NCBI GenBank assembly: GCA_001898485.1
Contig: MKTY01000020.1
Location: 744,001-808,000, forward strand
Source of the DNA: Sphingobacteriales bacterium 46-32
GTDB taxonomy: Bacteria > Bacteroidota > Bacteroidia > Chitinophagales > Chitinophagaceae
Reading direction: 5' to 3'
DNA: 64,000 nt
The notes below the pieces were generated by a model. That model was not told where the DNA came from and did not search any database. It saw nothing but the letters and a program-made list of their open reading frames with translations. The translations under genes and the position numbers were made by a program. Shown here piece by piece: positions 9,243 through 17,246 of the stretch (positions within the stretch are counted from its first letter, which is position 1; each line of letters opens with the position of its first letter).

Positions 9243-10160
9243 ATGAAAAACTTTTTTACCGCTCTCGTGCTTTTTGTAACCATCAGTGTGCAGGCCCAGG
9301 TAGGCATTGGCACCAACAGTCCTCATGCCAGCGCTCAGCTTGATGTAACCAGTACCGATAAAGGTGCCCTTATGCCGCGCCTCACCGAGTCGCAACGTAC
9401 CGGCATCAGCAGTCCCGCAGCCGGTCTGCTGGTCTACCAGACTGATGGTGCTAGCGGCTTTTATTATTATACGGGCAGCGCCTGGACCAACCTTACCACC
9501 GGTGGCACCGGCGGTGTACCCAGCGGCACCATCATGGCCTATGCCGGCACTACAGCGCCCAGTGGCTGGGTTTTGTGTAGTGGCGCAGCGATCAGCCGCA
9601 GCACCAATGCCGCATTGTTTGCCGTCATTGGCACCACCTATGGCGCCGGCGATGGCAGCACCACCTTCAACCTGCCCGACCTGCGCGGCCGTACTATCTT
9701 TGGCCTGGATAATATGGGTGGCACCGCCGCCAACCGCCTCACAACAGCAGGCGGGCTCAGTGCCGACAATACCCTGGGCGCTACCGGCGGCAGCCAGACG
9801 GTGACCCTCAGCACCAACAACCTGCCCAGCCACAACCATAGCTTTACCGGCACTTCGGTAACCACCAGCAGCAATAGCCACTACCATACTTACCTGGATG
9901 CCTACTTTGCCGAAAACTTCAGCGGTGGCACAGGGGGCAACTCCCGCTATGGCACCAGCGCAGGTACCGATAGCGACAACAGTTTTTACTGGCGTACCAA
10001 CAGCAATACGCATAGCTCCAGCCCCTCCAGCATCAATACAAGTACCGAGGCGCATACCCATACCGTTACCGCTGCCGGCACCATCGGCAATACCGGCAAT
10101 GGCACTGCGTTTGGCGTGGTCAACCCTGCGCTGGTACTCAATTATATCATTAAACTCTGA
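9243..10160 (+). CDS. Secreted phage tail-collar domain protein
   Basis: 305 aa with a signal peptide (MKNFFTALVLFVTISVQAQ). An early segment has the text GIGTNSPHASAQLDV, common in secreted Bacteroidota repeat proteins. The tail-collar domain follows with PSGTIMAYAGTTAPSGWVLC and FNLPDLRGRTIFGLDN. The C-terminal half is rich in G, S, T and H (NLPSHNHSFTGT, HSHYHTY-like, THTVTAAGT), typical of microcystin-dependent-protein-like proteins. It is probably a surface or fibre-like protein; no enzyme motif is seen. It forms a pair with the preceding T9SS protein. The 320-aa minus-strand frame across it is a shadow. Confidence 0.8.
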   Translation: MKNFFTALVLFVTISVQAQVGIGTNSPHASAQLDVTSTDKGALMPRLTESQRTGISSPAAGLLVYQTDGASGFYYYTGSAWTNLTTGGTGGVPSGTIMAYAGTTAPSGWVLCSGAAISRSTNAALFAVIGTTYGAGDGSTTFNLPDLRGRTIFGLDNMGGTAANRLTTAGGLSADNTLGATGGSQTVTLSTNNLPSHNHSFTGTSVTTSSNSHYHTYLDAYFAENFSGGTGGNSRYGTSAGTDSDNSFYWRTNSNTHSSSPSSINTSTEAHTHTVTAAGTIGNTGNGTAFGVVNPALVLNYIIKL

Positions 10161-10375
10161 GCGGGCCCTTTTACAAATCACCATTCACCAACGGGCGGCC
10201 TCAGGAGCCGCCCATTTTTTCAGCAAAAAATTGATTGTGAAGTGTATGTCCGTAAATTAAAATACCCTATTTTTGCCTCCCCAAAACGATAAGGCACCCG
10301 CCCCACCCGTTTCGGCTCTTTGAAAATCAGCCTTTTGACAATCTTCAAATCAGCTCATTTTCAAATTGTACATAT

Positions 10376-10449
10376 TCCTCCTTAGCTCAGTTGGTTAGAG
10401 CATCTGACTGTTAATCAGAGGGTCGCTGGTTCAAGTCCAGCAGGGGGAG
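10376..10449 (+). tRNA. tRNA-Asn (anticodon GUU)
   Basis: 74 nt with acceptor stem TCCTCCT/AGGGGGA, D-arm TAGCTCAGTTGGTTAGAG, anticodon loop CTGTTAA giving GUU, and T-arm GCTGG-TTCAAGT-CCAGC. The discriminator is G and CCA is not encoded. Its 3' part is the integration site of the large element to its right; the gene remains complete because the element supplies an identical 3' end. Confidence 0.97.
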
Positions 10450-10450
10450 C
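10406..10450 (+). repeat. attL: 45-bp direct repeat in the tRNA-Asn 3' end
   Basis: The 45 bp from the anticodon stem to one base past the tRNA are identical to 56263-56307. The flanking bases differ on both sides (t/t here, c/g at the other copy), which sets the limits of the identity. It is the left attachment site of the integrated element. Confidence 0.95.
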
Positions 10451-10460
10451 TGAAAATCAA

Positions 10461-10492
10461 GCGATTATGAAGGAGCTTCATAGTCGCTTTTT
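10461..10492 (+). terminator. Terminator after tRNA-Asn, supplied by the element
   Basis: A 12-bp stem with one G-U pair (gcgattatgaag / cttcatagtcgc, loop gag) is followed by TTTTT. It lies inside the element, 11 bp after attL. The original chromosomal terminator of this tRNA is now beyond attR, at 56312-56345. Confidence 0.75.
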
Positions 10493-10494
10493 AT

Positions 10495-10514
10495 TTTGCA
10501 CACGGTTTGCACAC
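10495..10514 (+). promoter_or_regulatory. Pair of TTTGCACAC motifs near the left end (putative integrase arm sites)
   Basis: TTTGCACAC occurs at 10495-10503 and again at 10506-10514, start-to-start spacing 11 bp. The same pair with the same spacing and orientation occurs at 56139-56158 near the right end. That placement suggests arm-type binding sites for the element integrase. Confidence 0.55.
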
Positions 10515-10610
10515 AAGCTCGGGATTTATCTATGAAGCGCAAATTATTGGGCGTGCGGTAAATTGCCATTTATATTGTTACAATCACCTTTAATTATCCA
10601 GAATCCATAG

Positions 10611-13600
10611 CTAGATTTTGGATTCTATTTTTTGAAGCACGTATTGTGTTGCAGAAGGCAAGTTATTACGAATTAGAAACTCGTCAACAGGTATTAGAGT
10701 CGTATTATCTTTACTATTAGATTTTCCTTCCAAAGTCTCATTAATTGGAATTGCTGGGCGTAACGGGCTTGATATTGCAATCAAATACTCCCGTCCTTCA
10801 TAATTTGCAGCAATTACTCCAGATTCTATATCCTCAGACGCACCGATTCCCAATGTGTATCGTATACCGCTTGATGTCACCCTTCTTAAATCTTCAATTA
10901 GAGCAATCATTGCATGTTCGACACGTTTAGAATTAAGGCTAGGCAATTTGTTATCAAGTATAAACTTGGCTAACTCAATACCAACATGTCGATCTATCAG
11001 ACCGTGCTCAAACTTATTGCGGAATATTCTAAGGCATCGGTAGCAAGAGGAATCACAATTCTCTGCACATGATTCCATGATGGATAATGCACGTTCAAAA
11101 AGCTCTTTACCACGACCCACAAGTTGTGGAGAAAATCCTGCGCCACCTGCTAAAGTATCGTAAAGAAATATTTCTACTTGCTCCCCTGTCTTCCCTTTAG
11201 CGTTCAGTGTTAGAGCAGGGCGATACTCTGCCACCACATCATTTGGTTCTATCTCGAGCATTTGTGAAGCTGCTTTTGACAATGCTTCGCACAAAGTGCG
11301 GAGAGCTACATCAAACGTATAGCTTCCAGGAGACAAAGCGATATATGGGGAAAGGTCTAAGGAAAACAATGCAACATCTGTAATAAAATCCGTCCCTAAA
11401 ACAATAGTAGAAGTTAAGTTTCCTTCACACATAGGTTTTTCATGTGGGAACGGTTTTTTATGCTCTCCACCTAGAATCCCCGAAGCATTTGCCTTTGATT
11501 CTATACGTCCACATCTCACGCAATAAAAATATCCCTCTCTGTCGGGTCCGGTATTTGAAACTAGAAGATGCGTACGCTTTTTTAGGCCCGATATTCTTTC
11601 ATTAACCTTCTCCCAATTTTCCGCAGCCGGAAAAGGCATATAGAGTTTTGCGCGAGTAGCGTAACCTACTTCAGGCATGCCGTCAGGTGATGTCTCTTCT
11701 TTGATATCGACAGGATGCGCAAATCCCGGCGGGCGAAACCAATTAAATGGCTTCCCAAGGGGATGGTCGCAAGCATCGCATGTTGACTGTTCTGTTTTCT
11801 TTTCTGGATTATAATCTTCTGTCTTTGCAAATCCACAATTCGTGCATTCATAATATAGTCTTTTTCTCTTCCATGCTTCAGGCAAATCAGAACTTATTGG
11901 CGAATATATAGCGCCCGAAGTATAGCACTTATTCGCAATCCAGACTTGTCTGTCAGGAGCATACTGTGTCAACGCTATTGGGAGACCTTGAGATGGTGCA
12001 AAGCGCATAACAGTTTTGAATGAGTTAGATTTATTTTCATCGAAGACATGAAAAGTGGCGACATCTGTAGGGAATGCATATCTTGGAAGCTTACCTCTGT
12101 AAAGTAAGCGATCTAATAAACCGTCATTGATATTTGCCTTACCAAGATCCTCTTCTTCAACAACCTCTATCGTATCGTCACTATTCTCAGTGACAGATGT
12201 TTGTCCGTCAGAATTACTGGAAGAGCTTTTCTTGAAATCTGTAGCATCATCAACTGCGTCTAGAGTATCTTGAATGGCATTCTCAACAATATCCTTTCTG
12301 TCAGCTTCACTTAATTGAGTAGGAATCCAAGATTGTATTCGTTCTTGCAAATGAGTTATATTCTTTTGTAGCCAATTTTTAAAATCCTCTCTATTTAAGG
12401 TTCCAGTACCACTCACGAAGTCATGAACAGAACCTAACACTGAAAATAAGTTTGCGCTATGATGAGAAGGAAGAAACTCAGGTAATTTTTCTTGATGATA
12501 TTTTTGAAGAATAAATGCTCGAACGTGTCGTCTTACGATTTCGACATTGTTCAACGTAATAATCGGGTCAACAACCTTACCCGAAATCATCTCTTTTGGA
12601 TGCGAAAAATAGTGTTCATCGTGACTATCAACGCTCCCAAATGCAATAACAGAAGCCACGGCATTGCCTCTTCGCCCAGCTCGTCCGGCCCGCTGCTGGT
12701 AATTAGCTCGGCCCGGCGGCATGTTGCGCAAAGCAACTCCTGAAAGTGCTCCAATATCAATGCCGACTTCCATCGTAGTCGTGCTTGACAAGATATCTAT
12801 AGCGGTGGTGTTCCCTTGATTGATAGGCCATGTAATGTCAATATCTTGAAAAAGTAATTCATTTTCTTCTCCTTTTGAGAAGATATCTTCACTTTGTGGC
12901 GCATTTAATTGTGCGGTATGTTCGGCAGCGATGATTGCCATCGGAACAAAAGGTTCATCCAATAGAATCTCTTTAACTGAACGACGGTAATATCCTTTAC
13001 GCGCAATAAAAACCTGATCATTCTCAGTATCGAGGACATAAACTTCTTCACTTTGGCAGTCCAAGCATTTTGAATGTCCTGGAATTGGTCTATGTACTGA
13101 GGAGCAGGTTTTACATCTTATCCATGGTGATGAAAAATCCAAATCTAAATGCTTCGCAGTAATTCTGAGTGTACCGTTTAGATCATCAGTAAGTTTTATT
13201 AAAAATGGTAGCCATTTTTGCTTAAAAATATCTTTTCCAGCTTTTGAACCGATAGTTTTTTGCAAAGACTTAAACCAACCGCTTTTATGACCCTTTACAC
13301 CCTGTTGCGACTTTTCTTGCGCAGGCTTCCACCAAGAGTCTTTCATATCTTTTAGCCAGTAGCCTGGCCCTTGCCAGCATCGAATCCAGTAATTAGCCAA
13401 TGCAATCTTTGCTTCATCCGTTTCAGCTATAGTGGGAATATTTGGGAGTTCTTTTATTTCTTCAAAATATTCATCTTTGATACAGGGTGAGGCAATTGCA
13501 AGAGCTTCTAGTCCTGTAAATTTATCAAACACCGCTTTTACTATCTCTTTTAACAAAGCTTCGGGGGCTTCCTCCGTACGATACTTATTAAAAAGCTTAT

Positions 13601-16157
13601 TGAATTTGACATCATCTTGCAAAGCACCGTTTCTGACTTCTTTTCTAATAGCCTTTGCTACCGTATCAAAGTTTTCAGATGAGTTTAATTCAGGTCGCAA
13701 TCTTATATCAAAATGACTTGCCGCAATGAGTACAGCCAAGTAGCAATTATCTATGCTGAGTAGGTCAGCAATTGATGAATTTGATTTCAATTTTTTATAC
13801 CCCCAAACAAGTAAGGGTCTTAGTACGTCTCGAAGCGAATAATTTTGCAAATTTGGAGCGAGCTTGGCTGCTACTTGACGCGAATCCGAAAAAACTAAAA
13901 CCTTGCGGCCCCGAAGGGGGGCGAATTGTGTCGCTGCGTTCGCATTTGGCGGTTGTATCTGTATTTGTTTAGAGAGCAGGGATAGAAAGGGCTGATCTCC
14001 CTTTGTCTGATGATCCTGAACCGGTGTTTCCTGTCGACCGCCACCTTTGTTACATACCGAACAAGTAATGAACTGACCAAAAGCGTCTTCAGAGGAGTCT
14101 TGGTCCTCTTGATCATCGTTGGAGATAGGATCGGCAATCCTGTCTCGCCTAATAAACACCTTCCGCCAATTCTCTCCAAGATTGTTTGCGTTTAGTCGAC
14201 CTGTCTTTCTGTCTAAGTATGCAGTTTCAACTTTAACTAAATCTGTTGGAGATTCTAAGAGAAGATCAATCGGATAAAGATCTCTGATTTGAGATGAAGT
14301 CAAGCGTATGCTTTTTCCTTGCTGAGACCATAGCGAACTAGGATTTTCTAAATTATCAGTGTAGGCTCTTGCATAAGCTGTACCACAATTTCTGCATGTG
14401 TATAATTCGAATACCCTACTTCCACACTCGCAGTACTCTCTTGGTTGTCCATACAACTTCCCACAGAAGTCAGACTTCATACTCTGATCGATGGCAGTAC
14501 AATTTTCGTCAATACATACCCATAGTCCCGGTAACCCTCTAAAAAAATTATGAATTCTGCAAGGAAGAAGGCCTGATGAAGTTTGCGGATCTTTTGCCAT
14601 ACTTCCTAGTGCAAGTAGAGCGGCTAATGCTTTATCTGCAACCTCCTTTTCAATTGGAAAAATTGCTTGGCCCAGTTCGCTTAGAGGTGTCGCTTGACCC
14701 ATAGTAAGATTAACTAACTTATTAAGCGGTTCGTAATCTTTCAAAGCCTGATACAAAGCCGCCTCTATTGAATTACTATACTCTACATCACGATTCGCAA
14801 GGAAAGGCTCTATATAGGAGAGACGATCTTCACCGACAGCATCGTAAAAACGTTTTAAATCTATTGCAGATAGCAGTGTAATGTCATTCTGTGTGGCGCT
14901 ATTCTCGTTAGGCTTTTTATTAAAACTACTAGTGATGGGAATAAAGCTTTCGGAGGATACACCTGAGAGTTGACTTGCAAACTTTAAAGCATATTCCTCA
15001 TCCCCAAAGCTTGCAGTGGAGCAGATAACTTGGAATCGCTCTGGCGGTATTGAGAGCCGCTCTCTTAATCTTCTTAATAATAAACCAACTTCAGCACCAG
15101 CAGCACCTCGATAAAGGTGGGCTTCGTCAATTACTATTAAAAATTTTTCCTCCGGGTTTTCACTCAGCCAAGCTACAGTCTTTTCGAAAATACTTCTCTC
15201 AATAGGCCTCATCAACATATACTCAAGCATTGAGTAGTTCGTTATCAAAAGATCTGGAGGAGAAATTTGAGCTTCTTGTCTTGTTATCAATTCAGAGTCA
15301 TCTGACAAAGTATTTGCTCTTAAAAAACTGCCGTCCTTATCCTGCCAATGAGAACCTTTTCCTCCGTACCATTTTGACAGGCTAGGTTTTGCAGGCCACT
15401 TACCTTTTGCCTTAAGTTCTTTCATCAATTGTAGAGCGGCTTCGCGCTCCTTAATATCCGTACTTGTTGTCGCTTGTTCAATCTCAACATAAAATTTGTC
15501 GAAAGAATCTAATTTAGACTGATCTTTCTTTTTTTCTCGGATGCCTGGATAAGGTGTACGACTTGTATAACGAGCAAAAGTTGGTACTCTGTCGGCATTT
15601 AATCTGAATAATGATTTTAATCGTGCGTCTTGGAATAGATTTCGTACACGACCGAGTTGATCGTTAACAAGCGCATTCATTGGGTATAAAATCAAAGCCC
15701 TTACAGCATTATTTGTCTTAAACGCATTGCTGTTTTCAGCCGCCTCTCGCATTAATTTTCCTAAAATTGGAAAAAGAAATGACTCTGTCTTTCCTGAACC
15801 AGTTCCAGTCATAATCATTAAGTTCTTACGATCAACAAGCGTACCCTTAACCGCTTCCAACTGGTGTTTATAAGGGGGATCAAAAATTATTTGTTTCTCG
15901 GTTTCTGAAGCCTTAGACAACTCAGAAAATAATTGCAAAACAGCAGGATGAAGACCTTTAATTGACGAGAACTTTTCACCGCTTATATATTTTGGAGTTG
16001 ACTCCAAAAAAGCTTCTTGGTGAATAACACCTAAAGTGTTCAGTAACGAACGTCGCTGCTCAACAAGAGCAGGATCGCTAATATGATACGTTGCCTCAAT
16101 ATAGTCACTTAATGCCGAGTGCAGCTCTGAGACGTTATTTGAGATTGATGAGTTCAT
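10611..16157 (-). CDS. druE: Druantia DruE-like helicase with DUF1998
   Basis: This is the large helicase of the Druantia anti-phage defence family, 1848 aa. The superfamily 2 helicase core has Walker A GTGSGKTE near residues 117-124, DEAH at 344-347 (LIVIDEAHLYRG), ICSTAS (motif III), and TTTMEVGIDIG then QQRAGRAGRRG (motifs V and VI). A zinc-finger-like segment with CKTCSSVH and CLDC lies between core parts. The C-terminal ~250 residues are DUF1998/MZB with the Cys cluster CAENCDSSCYRC. It is the last gene of the operon, 12 bp after the preceding gene. Its length is near the family's usual range. The mechanism of Druantia is not established; a DNA-translocating role is inferred from the helicase motifs. 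Confidence 0.88.
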   Translation of the reverse strand: MNSSISNNVSELHSALSDYIEATYHISDPALVEQRRSLLNTLGVIHQEAFLESTPKYISGEKFSSIKGLHPAVLQLFSELSKASETEKQIIFDPPYKHQLEAVKGTLVDRKNLMIMTGTGSGKTESFLFPILGKLMREAAENSNAFKTNNAVRALILYPMNALVNDQLGRVRNLFQDARLKSLFRLNADRVPTFARYTSRTPYPGIREKKKDQSKLDSFDKFYVEIEQATTSTDIKEREAALQLMKELKAKGKWPAKPSLSKWYGGKGSHWQDKDGSFLRANTLSDDSELITRQEAQISPPDLLITNYSMLEYMLMRPIERSIFEKTVAWLSENPEEKFLIVIDEAHLYRGAAGAEVGLLLRRLRERLSIPPERFQVICSTASFGDEEYALKFASQLSGVSSESFIPITSSFNKKPNENSATQNDITLLSAIDLKRFYDAVGEDRLSYIEPFLANRDVEYSNSIEAALYQALKDYEPLNKLVNLTMGQATPLSELGQAIFPIEKEVADKALAALLALGSMAKDPQTSSGLLPCRIHNFFRGLPGLWVCIDENCTAIDQSMKSDFCGKLYGQPREYCECGSRVFELYTCRNCGTAYARAYTDNLENPSSLWSQQGKSIRLTSSQIRDLYPIDLLLESPTDLVKVETAYLDRKTGRLNANNLGENWRKVFIRRDRIADPISNDDQEDQDSSEDAFGQFITCSVCNKGGGRQETPVQDHQTKGDQPFLSLLSKQIQIQPPNANAATQFAPLRGRKVLVFSDSRQVAAKLAPNLQNYSLRDVLRPLLVWGYKKLKSNSSIADLLSIDNCYLAVLIAASHFDIRLRPELNSSENFDTVAKAIRKEVRNGALQDDVKFNKLFNKYRTEEAPEALLKEIVKAVFDKFTGLEALAIASPCIKDEYFEEIKELPNIPTIAETDEAKIALANYWIRCWQGPGYWLKDMKDSWWKPAQEKSQQGVKGHKSGWFKSLQKTIGSKAGKDIFKQKWLPFLIKLTDDLNGTLRITAKHLDLDFSSPWIRCKTCSSVHRPIPGHSKCLDCQSEEVYVLDTENDQVFIARKGYYRRSVKEILLDEPFVPMAIIAAEHTAQLNAPQSEDIFSKGEENELLFQDIDITWPINQGNTTAIDILSSTTTMEVGIDIGALSGVALRNMPPGRANYQQRAGRAGRRGNAVASVIAFGSVDSHDEHYFSHPKEMISGKVVDPIITLNNVEIVRRHVRAFILQKYHQEKLPEFLPSHHSANLFSVLGSVHDFVSGTGTLNREDFKNWLQKNITHLQERIQSWIPTQLSEADRKDIVENAIQDTLDAVDDATDFKKSSSSNSDGQTSVTENSDDTIEVVEEEDLGKANINDGLLDRLLYRGKLPRYAFPTDVATFHVFDENKSNSFKTVMRFAPSQGLPIALTQYAPDRQVWIANKCYTSGAIYSPISSDLPEAWKRKRLYYECTNCGFAKTEDYNPEKKTEQSTCDACDHPLGKPFNWFRPPGFAHPVDIKEETSPDGMPEVGYATRAKLYMPFPAAENWEKVNERISGLKKRTHLLVSNTGPDREGYFYCVRCGRIESKANASGILGGEHKKPFPHEKPMCEGNLTSTIVLGTDFITDVALFSLDLSPYIALSPGSYTFDVALRTLCEALSKAASQMLEIEPNDVVAEYRPALTLNAKGKTGEQVEIFLYDTLAGGAGFSPQLVGRGKELFERALSIMESCAENCDSSCYRCLRIFRNKFEHGLIDRHVGIELAKFILDNKLPSLNSKRVEHAMIALIEDLRRVTSSGIRYTLGIGASEDIESGVIAANYEGREYLIAISSPLRPAIPINETLEGKSNSKDNTTLIPVDEFLIRNNLPSATQYVLQKIESKI

Positions 16158-16169
16158 ATGGATAAAAGT

Positions 16170-17246
16170 TTATTGTTTACGGGAAAGCCAAAGATTCTCT
16201 TTTATAAAACGCTCTTCTGATTGGCTATCTGATTTGGGAATCAAATAGGAAAACAAACAATTCTTTGATTCTACCATTTCACCAAGTGCAATAAATCTCC
16301 GTTCTGCCCATAAAGGTATTGGTGAAAAGAAATCAAATATATCGCCGTTTACATCTTCTCTAATATCATATAGCTGAGGATTTCCTGCGCAATAATCTAT
16401 TGCCATTTGTAACTGCCATGCACCGTCGCATCCCCTTTGGTTAATACTATTATGTCTAAATGGTATATCTATGAATCGGACTAAATGCCCATCTTTCAAT
16501 TCTACATAGCACCAAATAATGCCACCATAGAGATGTGGTCGCTTACCAACATAGTTGCCTGTTTGATTCGTCGGATTTGTCCAGCGTCCACGATAATAAA
16601 TATTAGACTTCTTGCCGTCGAGTATTACCAACTCAGAAATTTCTCCGCTTTGGGTTGCATTGGAGAGCTTCTTATTCATCGCTAAAAGATAGTCTTGGGC
16701 ACTGCTAATCTTAGGTAATTTTAACCAAGCGGATTCGCTTATTTTCGTCAGCCCAAGGTCACTTAAAATGTGATCTAAATCTTCGCCTTCGTTTTGATTA
16801 ATAGTCCTTTTGCAGCCAGCGTAAATAATTCTATGCGCTAATGATGCAATAGGAGAAATCTCGTCAGGCACGATACCAAATATCAAAAACCTTCCGTTTG
16901 GTCTCGGCAAATAAGAAGGATGCGCTGGAAATATCCATGTACCTTTCGCAGCAAGATCATTTGTAGCTACTTCATTTAGCTCTAGTAGGTCTCCTCCTAT
17001 AATCAGTTTTTCGACAATTTCTTCCAAACGGACAATAAACTCTTCGATTGGTATTTCTATCAAATGTTGAAAGGATTGACTGACTGAAGACACTAAAGTT
17101 ATTTTCGAACAAGGGCATTGGAAACCCGCTTGCCGACGGATACAAGAGGCGAGTAACTCATCGTCTACCTCTGGTTTAAAAGAATTTAAACCAAACGACT
17201 GTTTTAAATTAATCACCAAATCAATATTTCTTATTTCCTCTATCAT
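16170..17246 (-). CDS. Druantia middle-gene protein (DruD-like position)
   Basis: 358 aa. It overlaps the upstream gene by 4 bp (ATGA) and lies 12 bp before druE, so it is tightly coupled to both. Visible features are two close cysteines near the N-terminus (FQCPCSK) and a mixed alpha/beta body with PAHPSYLPRPNGRFLIFG and RPHLYGGIIWCYVEL. No catalytic motif is recognised. By position between the middle gene(s) and the helicase it corresponds to the gene called druD in type I Druantia; this is an inference from gene order only. Confidence 0.65.
   Translation of the reverse strand: MIEEIRNIDLVINLKQSFGLNSFKPEVDDELLASCIRRQAGFQCPCSKITLVSSVSQSFQHLIEIPIEEFIVRLEEIVEKLIIGGDLLELNEVATNDLAAKGTWIFPAHPSYLPRPNGRFLIFGIVPDEISPIASLAHRIIYAGCKRTINQNEGEDLDHILSDLGLTKISESAWLKLPKISSAQDYLLAMNKKLSNATQSGEISELVILDGKKSNIYYRGRWTNPTNQTGNYVGKRPHLYGGIIWCYVELKDGHLVRFIDIPFRHNSINQRGCDGAWQLQMAIDYCAGNPQLYDIREDVNGDIFDFFSPIPLWAERRFIALGEMVESKNCLFSYLIPKSDSQSEERFIKENLWLSRKQ

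Noticed and set aside
9222-10184. 320-aa minus-strand frame rich in G, A and V
   Set aside because: Shadow of the tail-collar gene in GC-rich repetitive codons; no family or start signal.
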